From a virus, in the IMG/VR virus record IMGVR_UViG_3300012582_000004, positions 248,001-312,000 of that record: a stretch of 64,000 bases of DNA. The stretch is one strand, 5' to 3'. Of this stretch, positions 28,780-36,466 are shown one piece after another. The position numbers and the translations under genes were made by a program. Position 1 is the stretch's first letter. Each line of letters opens with the position of its first letter. A model generated the notes under the pieces. The model had not been told where the DNA came from. It was given only the letters and a program-made list of their open reading frames with translations, and did no database searches.

Positions 28780-28998
28780 TTATTTTAGTAAATAAACTGG
28801 TAGAATAATAAAATCACCTTTTGAATAATCAGTATTTTCTAAATATTTAATAGCTTCTTCTTCATAGTCAAAATCCTCAACAATAGAAAGAGTGTTTATA
28901 GTTTCTGTTTGCCAATCATTTCCTTTACGATAAAAATCATCGGATGGAACACATACTTCTTTTTCTACGACACAATATATCCGATATACTTTTTTCAT
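28780..28998 (-). CDS. Small protein ending FIILPVYLLK
   Basis: A 72-residue protein: a strand-rich start (VYRIYCVVEKEVCVP), a YEEEAIKYLEN helix and a final GDFIILPVY strand. This helix-strand end is a common theme in small Bacteroidota phage proteins. It is driven by the class-1 promoter four bases upstream. Confidence 0.6.
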   Translation of the reverse strand: MKKVYRIYCVVEKEVCVPSDDFYRKGNDWQTETINTLSIVEDFDYEEEAIKYLENTDYSKGDFIILPVYLLK

Positions 28999-29002
28999 GA
29001 TA

Positions 29003-29034
29003 CAAAGGTAGTTAATTTTGTATTAAGATACAAA
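29003..29034 (-). promoter_or_regulatory. Class-1 promoter
   Basis: Minus-strand TTTG (29031-29034), 20 bp, TACCTTTG (29003-29010), TATC, ATG. It overlaps the last codons of the upstream gene. Confidence 0.75.
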
Positions 29035-29329
29035 TATTTTCTAATTTAAATTTAAAGAAATATGAATGCTTATTCCAAGACATTTGCTCAAAACTAATAA
29101 AGGTGGCTTTTATTGGAGTATTAACTATTTCAATGTTTGATATTTCATCAGGTGTATTATTCAAACAGTGTAGATGTAAAAAGAATTCATTTTCTTTTAG
29201 CCCCATACTATTATGAATATAATTTACACTATATGCTGTATTTTTAAATAAATTGAGCATACTTTTCATAGTAGCTTTTTTATTAATGAAAAATTGAATT
29301 TTTTCAGGTGAGGGTGCAAGTCTTTCCAT
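29012..29329 (-). CDS. Hypothetical protein
   Basis: A 105-residue protein with KIQFFINKKATMKSMLNLF and a C-terminal beta segment. Not recognised. Its 3' end contains the promoter of the next gene; upstream it has only a weak promoter-like CAAA and may depend on readthrough from 29546. Confidence 0.55.
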   Translation of the reverse strand: MERLAPSPEKIQFFINKKATMKSMLNLFKNTAYSVNYIHNSMGLKENEFFLHLHCLNNTPDEISNIEIVNTPIKATFISFEQMSWNKHSYFFKFKLENICILIQN

Positions 29330-29349
29330 AATACAAAATTTTTGCTATT

Positions 29350-29541
29350 TTATTTAGACTGTAGTTCTAAAATGATTTCTAATTCTTTTTTAGTTTTGTC
29401 TTTCGAGGAATCGATACTGTGTAATTCTTGTACAATATCTAAAACTAAAGACTTTAGTTTCTCTATAGTTTTTTCATCTTTTTCCAAAGTAGATTTGCTA
29501 TATTGAATTATTTTTGATAATTTGTCTTCTATCTTTTCCAT
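29350..29541 (-). CDS. Coiled-coil microprotein
   Basis: A 63-residue protein, almost entirely charged helix (KIIQYSKSTLEKDEKTIEKL), predicted to form a coiled coil. It is the first gene of the 20-29.5 kb minus-strand block, four bases behind its -7 box. Confidence 0.6.
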   Translation of the reverse strand: MEKIEDKLSKIIQYSKSTLEKDEKTIEKLKSLVLDIVQELHSIDSSKDKTKKELEIILELQSK

Positions 29542-29545
29542 GATA

Positions 29546-29577
29546 CAAAGTTAATCAATTTTGTATTAAGATACAAA
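29546..29577 (-). promoter_or_regulatory. Class-1 promoter
   Basis: Minus-strand TTTG (29574-29577), 20 bp, TAACTTTG (29546-29553), TATC, ATG. Confidence 0.75.
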
Positions 29578-29606
29578 TATTTTGGTATTTTTATTTTATT
29601 AACAAG

Positions 29607-29615
29607 TTATCCACA
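29607..29615 (+). other. DnaA-box-like nonamer
   Basis: TTATCCACA is a perfect match to the strong DnaA box consensus. It lies in the 130-bp divergent region between the two large gene blocks. A single box is weak evidence for an origin. Confidence 0.3.
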
Positions 29616-29646
29616 TATCTCCTTTCCAAATTAGTTACTCTATTTT

Positions 29647-29675
29647 AAAACTTTTGGTAATAGAGAATCTATAAT
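29647..29675 (+). promoter_or_regulatory. Class-2 promoter for the 29.7-39.8 kb array
   Basis: AAAACTTT, 14 bp, CTATAAT, five bases, ATG at 29681. It is the only clear promoter found for the largest array. Confidence 0.7.
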
Positions 29676-29680
29676 TGGAT

Positions 29681-29938
29681 ATGGCTAATAAAAAATTTGA
29701 AATAGTAGGAGGTAATTTGGAAATATCTGATGATATTATATATGATAATGGATTTAGTATAGGTATATCATATACTAAATCTCAATTTAATATGATGGAA
29801 GATAAGTATAAAGGTGGTGTAATTTCATTAGAACAAGCTAAAGAGTTAGCCGACCATATTTATGAAAAGTTATCTAAAACTGATAAATATAAAGGTGAAA
29901 TAAGAAAATATAAGATTGAATCTTTAAACAAAGAATAA
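29681..29938 (+). CDS. Small protein at array head
   Basis: An 85-residue protein from the ATG at 29681 (an upstream TTG is rejected because it precedes the expected transcript start). MANKKFEIVGGNLEISDDI is followed by a helical C terminus (ISLEQAKELADHIYEKL). No family recognised and no tail. Confidence 0.6.
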   Translation: MANKKFEIVGGNLEISDDIIYDNGFSIGISYTKSQFNMMEDKYKGGVISLEQAKELADHIYEKLSKTDKYKGEIRKYKIESLNKE

Positions 29939-29939
29939 T

Positions 29940-30335
29940 ATGAAAAAAGTTATAATAACATTAATAATTTGTATTAGTATATTTAGTTGCGCTAAGAGTG
30001 ATAAAACTATCAATATTAATAAAGATACTGATATCAATACTGATAAGATTCAAAGTTCTAATGTTCAGTCAAATGGTGATATAATAGACACTCTTAAGAT
30101 AGAGCCATATAGGCATGGTACAATAAGTATGGGTGGTAAAAACTTTGTTATTATTGGTGCAAATGTTATCACTAAGGATTCTACATATTCAGAAGATTTT
30201 ATACTTATGGAAAGTATAACATTAGATATGATTAAATATGCGTACAGTATGAATAATGGACCATTTAAGGTTGTTATAATTTATGACCCTAAATTGAAAA
30301 TGGATAAAGTTATATTCAATATAATCTATAAGTAA
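29940..30335 (+). CDS. Lipoprotein
   Basis: A 131-residue protein with signal peptide and lipobox (MKKVIITLIICISIFSCAKS), Cys17 being lipidated. The mature part is soluble and beta-rich after a polar linker. It should be at the cell envelope. The final base is shared with the next ATG (TAATG). Confidence 0.65.
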   Translation: MKKVIITLIICISIFSCAKSDKTININKDTDINTDKIQSSNVQSNGDIIDTLKIEPYRHGTISMGGKNFVIIGANVITKDSTYSEDFILMESITLDMIKYAYSMNNGPFKVVIIYDPKLKMDKVIFNIIYK

Positions 30336-30508
30336 TGAGTAGAGTAAAATATGTAGCTAATAAAATGATGGCAATAGTCCTTGGTGGCTGTGCGGGCGCA
30401 ATGTTTAGTAACTTATTTACTAAACATACACCATCAATGGTTATATGTACTATAGTGGGAATGCTATTATACTACTTCGTAATAAGTAAAGAAAAAGTAA
30501 ATGGATAG
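30335..30508 (+). CDS. Small membrane protein
   Basis: A 57-residue protein with two hydrophobic helices (MMAIVLGGCAGAMF and MVICTIVGMLLYYFVI). It is a distant relative of 31191-31385, which has the same two glycine-rich helices. Its end overlaps the next gene by 8 bp. Confidence 0.6.
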   Translation: MSRVKYVANKMMAIVLGGCAGAMFSNLFTKHTPSMVICTIVGMLLYYFVISKEKVNG

Positions 30509-30770
30509 TTTTTCTAAATATAAAGATTGTACATATTTAATATGTCGTACTACATTTAAAACTGATGTGTATGGATATGATGATGGATTAACTTATACAT
30601 TTGAGAAAGGAGTTAAATATAAATGTATAGTTGGGAATAGTGGTAACTATATTATTTTTAAACCTATGGATGTATTGTTTAATACACTTGATAATAATAC
30701 TGTTAATCAAATTACAGAAAACTTTTTTACTATAAATGAATATAGAAAATTTAAAATAGAGAATTTATGA
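30501..30770 (+). CDS. Tailed protein, YLICRTTF type
   Basis: An 89-residue protein: FSKYKDCTYLICRTTFKTDV, YTFEKGVKYKCIV and the tail FFTINEYRKFKIENL. The F-x-K-G-x-x-Y-x-C core recurs in 30937, 31718, 31999, 32794, 33338, 33637 and 34499. The core looks like a small beta barrel. Function is unknown. Confidence 0.7.
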   Translation: MDSFSKYKDCTYLICRTTFKTDVYGYDDGLTYTFEKGVKYKCIVGNSGNYIIFKPMDVLFNTLDNNTVNQITENFFTINEYRKFKIENL

Positions 30771-30937
30771 AAAAATTTAAAGAATATCTAATGATATTGA
30801 TAATTATTTCAACAATATTTGGATTATTTGGTATTGTATTTGGTGGTGGTAGTTTTCTGTTCGGATTTATTTTTGGGTTATTTTTATTTAATGCTTTATA
30901 TCTATTGGATTATTTAATAAAAACAATATTTAAATAA
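30767..30937 (+). CDS. Membrane microprotein
   Basis: A 56-residue protein, nearly all hydrophobic after residue 8, with a glycine-rich hinge (FGGGSFLFGF), so probably a two-helix hairpin. It overlaps both neighbours (ATGA at the start, TAATG at the end). Confidence 0.55.
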   Translation: MKKFKEYLMILIIISTIFGLFGIVFGGGSFLFGFIFGLFLFNALYLLDYLIKTIFK

Positions 30938-31194
30938 TGAACAAGTTTTCTAAATATGTCGGTTGTAAATATTTAATCTGTCATACAACATTCACTACGA
31001 ATGTATATGGTGGTACTCCAATTACATTTGAGAAAGGAGTTAAACATCTATGTGTAATAGGAGAAAGTGAGAATATTATTTTTGTATCTTTAGATATAAT
31101 ATTTGATAACACTGATGATAATGATGTTAAGCTTATTTATGAAAACTTCCATACACCAGTTGAGCACAGAAAATTTAAAATAGAGAACTTATGA
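30937..31194 (+). CDS. Tailed protein, YLICHTTF type
   Basis: An 85-residue close paralogue of 30501-30770: KYLICHTTFTTNVYGG, TFEKGVKHLCVI and tail FHTPVEHRKFKIENL. Tandem duplication of the tailed gene plus its downstream membrane protein explains the repeating order here. Confidence 0.7.
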   Translation: MNKFSKYVGCKYLICHTTFTTNVYGGTPITFEKGVKHLCVIGESENIIFVSLDIIFDNTDDNDVKLIYENFHTPVEHRKFKIENL

Positions 31195-31385
31195 AGAATA
31201 TATTGAAAGAATTTATGATTTCCTATAATATGAAGTCTACTAAAATAGCAAGAGCGGTAGTAATGGGTGGTATTGTTGGTGCTTTAGTTGGTAGCTTAAT
31301 ATCTGAAACAGTTATACCAATGGCTATAGGTAGTCTATTAGGAATGGTAGGATATTATTTATTATTGATGAAAGAGAATAATTAA
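31191..31385 (+). CDS. Glycine-zipper membrane protein
   Basis: A 64-residue protein with GGIVGALVGSLISE and a second hydrophobic helix. The GxxxG spacing favours helix packing. It is related to 30335-30508. Function unknown. Confidence 0.6.
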   Translation: MKNILKEFMISYNMKSTKIARAVVMGGIVGALVGSLISETVIPMAIGSLLGMVGYYLLLMKENN

Positions 31386-31412
31386 AATTGATGTTAATAA
31401 ATTATTAATATT

Positions 31413-31715
31413 GTGAATAAAAAACAACAAAAAGAAGAATATTATAAAATATATGGCGGTAAAAATATCAACCCTAATCCTTTTCCTATTGGTAGTAAAT
31501 TAAGACATCGTAATGGAACTGAAGAGGTTGAATTAATATCTTATAAAAATGAATTAATGATACTTATACCATTAAATGAAGCTGCTTTATATCATTATGA
31601 TACAATGAATCCTGATATAATTGAATTTTCAAAAAAGAAAGGGTATAAGCCTAATATGGATAATACTACGCAATTACATTATATGTATGCTGATAGATAT
31701 ATTATAATAAATTAA
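31413..31715 (+). CDS. Hypothetical protein, GTG start
   Basis: A 100-residue protein, apparently starting at GTG 31413 (MNKKQQKEEYYKIYGGKN). It has FPIGSKLRHRNGTEEVELI, a possible barrel start. No tail. Not recognised. Confidence 0.5.
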   Translation: MNKKQQKEEYYKIYGGKNINPNPFPIGSKLRHRNGTEEVELISYKNELMILIPLNEAALYHYDTMNPDIIEFSKKKGYKPNMDNTTQLHYMYADRYIIIN

Positions 31716-31717
31716 TA

Positions 31718-32002
31718 ATGAATAAGTTTTCGGAATATAAGAATTGTAAACATTTAATTTGTTGTGAAACATTTGATACTGAAGCTAATGGTGTCGGGTT
31801 AGTGCCTAATATAAAGTTTACATTTGAAAAAGGTGCTAAGTATAGTTGTGAATATGTGAAATATAACAATGATTATTTCATAAAATTTCCAACTCAAGAT
31901 ATAGCTTTTTATGGTGGTGATAATAATGATGTTAAACTTATTTATGAAAACTTTATGACTCTAAATGAACACAGAAAAACTATTATAAATGAATTATTAT
32001 GA
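31718..32002 (+). CDS. Tailed protein, HLICCETF type
   Basis: A 94-residue paralogue: FSEYKNCKHLICCETFDT, FTFEKGAKYSCEYV, a FYGGDNNDVKLIYENF block also seen in 30937, and tail MTLNEHRKTIINELL. ATGA overlap with the next gene. Confidence 0.7.
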   Translation: MNKFSEYKNCKHLICCETFDTEANGVGLVPNIKFTFEKGAKYSCEYVKYNNDYFIKFPTQDIAFYGGDNNDVKLIYENFMTLNEHRKTIINELL

Positions 32003-32268
32003 ATGTAGATGATTTGAAAAATTTAAATTATTTGATATGTGTAAAAACGCATATGTATAAAGAAGAACTTGAATATTTACAAGGTATAAAATATAAATGT
32101 AAATTTGAAGAAGGAAAAAATTATAATTGTATCTATATTGAATATCCTGATGGTAGTGGATGGCGTAAGATGTTATTAAGTGATAATGATATTGTTATCG
32201 AATATTGTAGAAACCATTTTATGACAAAATCAGAATATAGAAAGTATATAATAAATGAACTATTATGA
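31999..32268 (+). CDS. Tailed protein, YLICVKTH type
   Basis: An 89-residue paralogue: LNYLICVKTHMYKEELEYLQ, FEEGKNYNCIYI and tail MTKSEYRKYIINELL. ATGA overlaps on both sides. Confidence 0.7.
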   Translation: MNVDDLKNLNYLICVKTHMYKEELEYLQGIKYKCKFEEGKNYNCIYIEYPDGSGWRKMLLSDNDIVIEYCRNHFMTKSEYRKYIINELL

Positions 32269-32492
32269 AGAAAGAATATATATTACTTTGTAAAAAATCT
32301 AATGGAAATTTTATAAAAGGTAGAAAGTATAATAGTACGTTTGATGGTTATAATCTTTATATTGAATTATCTGAAGGTAAACAAACATTAATATCAATGT
32401 CGAGATATAACGACGAAAATCTTAAATATATTGAAGAACATTTTACAACAGTTAATACACATAGAAAAAATATTATAGATTCAATTGAATAA
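32265..32492 (+). CDS. Tailed protein, short form
   Basis: A 75-residue protein, MKKEYILLCKKSNGNFIKG, with FIKGRKYNSTF and tail FTTVNTHRKNIIDSIE. It is the shortest version of the F-x-K-G-x-x-Y group. Its last base is shared with the next ATG. Confidence 0.65.
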   Translation: MKKEYILLCKKSNGNFIKGRKYNSTFDGYNLYIELSEGKQTLISMSRYNDENLKYIEEHFTTVNTHRKNIIDSIE

Positions 32493-32797
32493 TGAAACCT
32501 ATTAAACATAACGATATTCCTAATGCAACTACAGACTTAGATATGTTTCTTACTTATTTAAATAAGAATAAGATAGCATATTCTAAGTATGATATTGTTA
32601 GTAATATAGGTGATATTATTTGCGTGGTATGGGAAAATAAAAAAGAAGACTATTATGTAGATATATTTGCTGGTGAAAATTACTATGATATATTTACTAA
32701 TGGGAAAAGAATAGAAACTACATTCCCTAATGCAGGATGCTATAGTATGGATATAGACTCAGTAACAGAATTATTATTAAGCTTAGATTATTTATGA
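32492..32797 (+). CDS. Hypothetical protein without tail
   Basis: A 101-residue protein (TTDLDMFLTYLNKNKIAYSK, then beta strands). Not recognised. It is one of the few array members lacking the tail, yet it keeps the ATGA coupling to the next gene, so coupling does not need the tail. Confidence 0.6.
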   Translation: MKPIKHNDIPNATTDLDMFLTYLNKNKIAYSKYDIVSNIGDIICVVWENKKEDYYVDIFAGENYYDIFTNGKRIETTFPNAGCYSMDIDSVTELLLSLDYL

Positions 32798-33057
32798 AAT
32801 TTGATAGATTTAAAAACGTAAATACTTTAATATGTATAAAAACACATAGTAAATTTTCTATGCATGGTAAATTAGAATACTTAGCTGGTAGAAAGTATAA
32901 ATGTGCATTAAGTACAGTTAATGATGTAATTAATATTTTTAATGATAATGGCCATTGTAGTATAGCAACTTATAATGAAAATTCTATTAACTACTTTAGA
33001 GAACATTTTATAACAATAGCAGAATATAGAAAGTCTATTATAGAAGAATTATTATGA
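32794..33057 (+). CDS. Tailed protein, TLICIKTH type
   Basis: An 87-residue paralogue: NTLICIKTHSKFSMHGKLEY, LAGRKYKCALS and tail FITIAEYRKSIIEELL. Very close to 33637-33915, which shares the HxxxSMHGxLxYL segment. Confidence 0.7.
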   Translation: MKFDRFKNVNTLICIKTHSKFSMHGKLEYLAGRKYKCALSTVNDVINIFNDNGHCSIATYNENSINYFREHFITIAEYRKSIIEELL

Positions 33058-33341
33058 TTGAAATCATAGGTGAACATAGTAATGTGTATATAAATGAATT
33101 CAGGATTTCTATATGGATTGAAGAACCCATAAAACATTCAGGTACGATATCATTATATAGGGAGGCTAAAATAGAGTACTTCTACAATGGTAAAAAGAAA
33201 CATGAAGTATTACACACATATAATGATGACCATGTTCTGATTTATTTAAGTATATTAGCTAATTATTTAAAAGGAATAGCTGAATACTATGTACCAAGTA
33301 TCCACGATTTGAGGAAAGGTAAAATAGATGAATTATTATGA
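33054..33341 (+). CDS. Tailed protein, FRISIWIEEP type
   Basis: A 95-residue paralogue of 10676-10939 from the first array (MIEIIGE, FRISIWIEEP, KIEYFYNGKKKHE) with tail SIHDLRKGKIDELL. Its presence in two distant arrays shows that core and tail travel together. Confidence 0.7.
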   Translation: MIEIIGEHSNVYINEFRISIWIEEPIKHSGTISLYREAKIEYFYNGKKKHEVLHTYNDDHVLIYLSILANYLKGIAEYYVPSIHDLRKGKIDELL

Positions 33342-33640
33342 ATTTAGACAAGTTTAAAAATATTAATAATGTAATATGCATAAAAACACATAAAAAATGT
33401 TTATATTGGAATAATGGTGAAGTAGAATATTTTGTTGGTAAAAAATATAAATGTGTAGTTAATAAGCATTCTGCTTATATTAACACTATAATACATTCAT
33501 ATGATGTTCTTCTTGTCAAAACGTCTGATGGAAATAGTAGTGGTGGTCCAATGGATAAGGAAGATATTATTAAATACTTCTTAGAACACTTTATAACAAT
33601 TGATGAACATAGAAAATCTATAATAGAGAAATTGATATGA
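33338..33640 (+). CDS. Tailed protein, NVICIKTH type
   Basis: A 100-residue paralogue: NVICIKTHKKCLYWNNGEVE, FVGKKYKCVVN and tail FITIDEHRKSIIEKLI, with an insertion in the middle. ATGA overlap with the next gene. Confidence 0.7.
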   Translation: MNLDKFKNINNVICIKTHKKCLYWNNGEVEYFVGKKYKCVVNKHSAYINTIIHSYDVLLVKTSDGNSSGGPMDKEDIIKYFLEHFITIDEHRKSIIEKLI

Positions 33641-33915
33641 TTGGATATATTGATAATGATTTAGATAAGTATATAGGTACTCTAATATGTACGAAATCAC
33701 ACATAAGATATTCTATGCATGGTGAATTAAAATACTTAAAAAATGTAAAGTATAAATGCGAATTTGGTGTAGTTCGTGATGTAGTTAAGGTTTTTAATGA
33801 TAATGGTTGTTATATTCTATCAAGTTATAATTATAATACTATTATCTATTTAAAAGAATTCTTTATGACAGTTGTAGAATATAGAAAAACTATTATAGAC
33901 AATATTGAGTATTAA
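33637..33915 (+). CDS. Tailed protein, TLICTKSH type
   Basis: A 92-residue paralogue: GTLICTKSHIRYSMHGELKY, LKNVKYKCEFG and tail FMTVVEYRKTIIDNIEY. Confidence 0.7.
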   Translation: MIGYIDNDLDKYIGTLICTKSHIRYSMHGELKYLKNVKYKCEFGVVRDVVKVFNDNGCYILSSYNYNTIIYLKEFFMTVVEYRKTIIDNIEY

Positions 33916-33917
33916 TT

Positions 33918-34451
33918 ATGTGGTTAGAAAATATTAAGAAGAAATTAAATATTCAAAGCACTGAACAAAAAAATATTGTTTCAGATGAATATACTATTGT
34001 TATGAATTTTATAAATGAAACCCAAAAGAAATGGGATAAACGTACAGATGATGAATATCAAAAGGATAAGGATAGATTTGAAAAAAGTCAAAATACATGT
34101 TCTGTCTGTGGTTCAACAAAAATAGTTAATAAGATAATATCACAAATTAAAACACGTACAAATTATCCGAGGTTTGTTTTTCAACAACCTACAAAATATA
34201 GCTATTCGGTAAATGATGAAATAAGACATTGTTCTGATTGTGGTAATGAATGGTATAAAAGAAGCTGGTATGATTCATACTTCTATACAAAAAGAAGAAG
34301 TGATTTCAAATCTTTTCTAATTAAAAGAAAACATTTATTAAAAAGTTATACAGAAATTAATAAACTGCATGCAGAAAGTTTATATAAAGCATTTGATAGA
34401 GAAATACCACTTTATCAATTAAGGTGTGATTTTAAATCTGTTTTTGAATAA
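33918..34451 (+). CDS. Zinc-ribbon protein
   Basis: A 177-residue protein with C-x2-C at CSVCGS (about 61-64) and C-x2-C at HCSDCGNEWYK (about 104-107), together a zinc ribbon. Helical, basic flanks follow. The second half of the ribbon (C-x2-C-x-x-x-W-x-K) resembles the small protein at 756-935. It probably binds nucleic acid; target unknown. Confidence 0.65.
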   Translation: MWLENIKKKLNIQSTEQKNIVSDEYTIVMNFINETQKKWDKRTDDEYQKDKDRFEKSQNTCSVCGSTKIVNKIISQIKTRTNYPRFVFQQPTKYSYSVNDEIRHCSDCGNEWYKRSWYDSYFYTKRRSDFKSFLIKRKHLLKSYTEINKLHAESLYKAFDREIPLYQLRCDFKSVFE

Positions 34452-34452
34452 T

Positions 34453-34502
34453 ATGATAGAAATATTTACGAATTGAGAAAAAAGTTTATAAACGATTTAT
34501 GA
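34453..34502 (+). pseudogene. Remnant: start and tail of a deleted tailed gene
   Basis: ATGATAGAAATA matches the start of genes like 33054 (MIEI), and 34467-34502 encodes YELRKKFINDL followed by TGA, a typical tail, in another frame. The middle is deleted. The tail end still overlaps the next ATG as ATGA. Confidence 0.55.
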
Positions 34503-34753
34503 TAAATGGATTTGATGGTATAGCAGTTTGTATAAAAACTCATAAGAAAGATACATACTTTGGTGAAATAGAATACATAGCTGGAAGTAAGTATATTATC
34601 AGTTTTGATAAAATTGGAGAATACTTATACGCTGTTATAAAAATACCAAATAGTACACAATGTGTTCATATTCGAATTGATGATGATTATGTATTAGAAC
34701 ACTTTATAACAATTGCAGAATATAGAAAAACTATTATAGAAAAATTAATATGA
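34499..34753 (+). CDS. Tailed protein, AVCIKTHKK type
   Basis: An 84-residue paralogue: IAVCIKTHKKDTYFGEIEYI, AGSKYIISF and tail FITIAEYRKTIIEKLI. It starts inside the tail remnant of the deleted gene and overlaps the next gene as ATGATAG. Confidence 0.7.
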   Translation: MINGFDGIAVCIKTHKKDTYFGEIEYIAGSKYIISFDKIGEYLYAVIKIPNSTQCVHIRIDDDYVLEHFITIAEYRKTIIEKLI

Positions 34754-35154
34754 TAGACATATCAAAAATTATAGAAGCATTATCACCATATCCAATATCA
34801 TTGATATTCGGATATGGTAGTTCCTATGGATTTAATACTTCATTTGTTTCTTTACATTTTAAAGATAATAATGATAATAGATTAAATAATTTAATTAAAT
34901 TATTTTCAAATAGTTTAAATTTTTCAAAATTTAATATTTGTTTTATATCTAATAATATGTTAGGATATAATAATGAAGATATAATTAAATATATGGATGA
35001 TTTTATCACTGAAAGAAAAATAGGAACGAATAAAGTAATTATTATAAATTCTATAGAAGAATTGAACGAAATTATTAATATAATTTCTTTAATATTGACT
35101 GGTATATCTTATAAGAAAATTAAAAGAGATTTAATTATAAATGAAATATGTTAG
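34750..35154 (+). CDS. Family-B protein (LSPYP motif)
   Basis: A 134-residue relative of 6551-6997 and 36905-37351: KIIEALSPYPISLIFG, a DNNDNRLNNLIKLF segment and a C-terminal helix IEELNEIINIISLILTG, ending with KKIKRDLIINEIC, a tail-like sequence. Function unknown. Confidence 0.65.
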   Translation: MIDISKIIEALSPYPISLIFGYGSSYGFNTSFVSLHFKDNNDNRLNNLIKLFSNSLNFSKFNICFISNNMLGYNNEDIIKYMDDFITERKIGTNKVIIINSIEELNEIINIISLILTGISYKKIKRDLIINEIC

Positions 35155-35199
35155 ATTATCTAGTCTAATTTAAATTAGACTCTATTTAAATAAAAGCCT

Positions 35200-35535
35200 A
35201 TGAAAAAGATAATAGTATGCCCAAAGTTATTAGTAGATGGATTAGCAATATTTCCTTTCATATTAGTTAAAGATGAAAGTTATCTATCAGACAAGAAATT
35301 GATTAATCATGAGAAGATTCATCTAAGACAGGAGATAGAATTATTGATTATTCCGTTTTATATCATATATGGTATTAACTGGGTTATTAATTACTTTAGA
35401 TATGGCTCATGGATAAAAGCATATAGTGAAATTATATTTGAAAGAGAAGCATACATTAATGATGCTGATTTAGAATATTTAGAGAATAGAAAACCTTTCT
35501 CTTTTATTAAGTATTTCTTTAATAAACCTATATAA
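35200..35535 (+). CDS. HExxH protein of a Bacteroidota family
   Basis: A 111-residue protein with INHEKIHLRQEIELL, an HExxH zinc motif (H37, E38, H41), a hydrophobic centre (PFYIIYGINWVINYF) and FEREAYIND (E81 to E83), possibly the third ligand. The pattern is widespread in Bacteroidota genomes as a small membrane-associated putative metalloprotease. The activity is unproven. It stands apart from the array by 45 bp on either side. Confidence 0.65.
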   Translation: MKKIIVCPKLLVDGLAIFPFILVKDESYLSDKKLINHEKIHLRQEIELLIIPFYIIYGINWVINYFRYGSWIKAYSEIIFEREAYINDADLEYLENRKPFSFIKYFFNKPI

Positions 35536-35537
35536 TT

Positions 35538-35627
35538 ATGAAAGAAAGTGATTTTAAAGAATTTCTATTAATTATAGGACTTATATTAGGATTAAGTTTA
35601 GTATATTATATATGGTTAATAATATAA
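35538..35627 (+). CDS. Membrane microprotein
   Basis: A 29-residue protein with one membrane helix (FLLIIGLILGLSLVYYIWL) after a short acidic start. It begins 2 bp after the HExxH gene and may be its partner. Confidence 0.45.
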   Translation: MKESDFKEFLLIIGLILGLSLVYYIWLII

Positions 35628-35638
35628 AATAAATAATT

Positions 35639-35776
35639 ATGAAAAAACCAACACCACCTCCAACTCAATATATTAAAGAGGATTTTAATATGTATGGTAA
35701 AATAGTATTAATAGTAGCAGGATTACTATTAGGATATTCTATAGGATACTTTATCTTTATATTAGTTACTCTATAA
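35639..35776 (+). CDS. Membrane microprotein with Pro-rich start
   Basis: A 45-residue protein: MKKPTPPPTQY, then one membrane helix (IVLIVAGLLLGYSIGYFIF). Function unknown. Confidence 0.5.
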   Translation: MKKPTPPPTQYIKEDFNMYGKIVLIVAGLLLGYSIGYFIFILVTL

Positions 35777-35788
35777 CTTGCTTTCTAT

Positions 35789-36025
35789 ATGAAAATAATT
35801 AAATCTATTGGTGAAATACTATTAGTTATATTAGCAATAATAGCTTGCTTATTAACGCCATTTTTAATATTTGGTCCAGTTATGCTATGTATAGAATATA
35901 AGACTTATTGGTTCTTATTAATATACCCGTCTTATTATTTAGGAATGTTTATACATATTTTTTTAAAAGAAAGATATTCTATTAATAATAGAAAACGTAA
36001 AATAAACAATTTAATTTCAGATTAG
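35789..36025 (+). CDS. Membrane protein with type II tail
   Basis: A 78-residue protein with two to three membrane helices (residues 9-36 and 43-60) that nevertheless ends in NNRKRKINNLISD, the type II tail. This places the tail on a membrane protein, so the tail is not tied to one fold. A partial 16S-tail-like sequence (AACTTGCTTTCT) precedes the ATG by 2 bases. Confidence 0.6.
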   Translation: MKIIKSIGEILLVILAIIACLLTPFLIFGPVMLCIEYKTYWFLLIYPSYYLGMFIHIFLKERYSINNRKRKINNLISD

Positions 36026-36026
36026 T

Positions 36027-36239
36027 ATGATACCATTTCAAAAAGGCGACAGAATAACACTTAAAATTGAGTATAATTTATCAAACAAAAGAGAAATATG
36101 TATAGTTAGAAATTGTGAACTATATTTTCATGGTATATACGCATTAGCTATTGAAGGTAAACCATATACTACTTATGATAGTTCTTACTTTGAGAAAGTT
36201 AATGATAGAAAGGATAGAATAGATAATTTAAATCTATGA
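36027..36239 (+). CDS. Tailed SH3-like protein, KGDRITLK type
   Basis: A 70-residue protein: PFQKGDRITLKIEYNLS, REICIVRNCELYFHG, YALAIEG and tail NDRKDRIDNLNL. It is the first of five closely related genes (36236, 36690, 37348, 37797) with a KGDxI/PGDxV start and two further strands. Confidence 0.7.
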   Translation: MIPFQKGDRITLKIEYNLSNKREICIVRNCELYFHGIYALAIEGKPYTTYDSSYFEKVNDRKDRIDNLNL

Positions 36240-36451
36240 TTATGTTTATAAAGGGTGATAAAATAGTTGTTAGGAAAGATATACCATTACATGTATTAAA
36301 AGATAAGGTAAGCACAGTTTTGTCTTGTTTTGAATATTATAAAGGATTATACATATTAACTATTGAGGGTAATTATAATATTTATAAACCTGATGATTTT
36401 GAGCTAGCTAATAATAGAAAATCAAGAATAGAAAACTTAAAATTGGATTAA
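36236..36451 (+). CDS. Tailed SH3-like protein, KGDKIVVR type
   Basis: A 71-residue paralogue: FIKGDKIVVRKDIPLHVLKD, STVLSCFEYYKGLYILTIEG and NNRKSRIENLKLD. It begins in the stop of the previous gene (ATGA). An acidic residue after the tail is typical of this group. Confidence 0.7.
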   Translation: MIMFIKGDKIVVRKDIPLHVLKDKVSTVLSCFEYYKGLYILTIEGNYNIYKPDDFELANNRKSRIENLKLD

Positions 36452-36466
36452 CCTCTTTTCATTACA

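Noticed and set aside
29607-29615. Replication origin
   Set aside because: Only one DnaA box is seen, with no replication genes or AT-rich iterons specific to the site.
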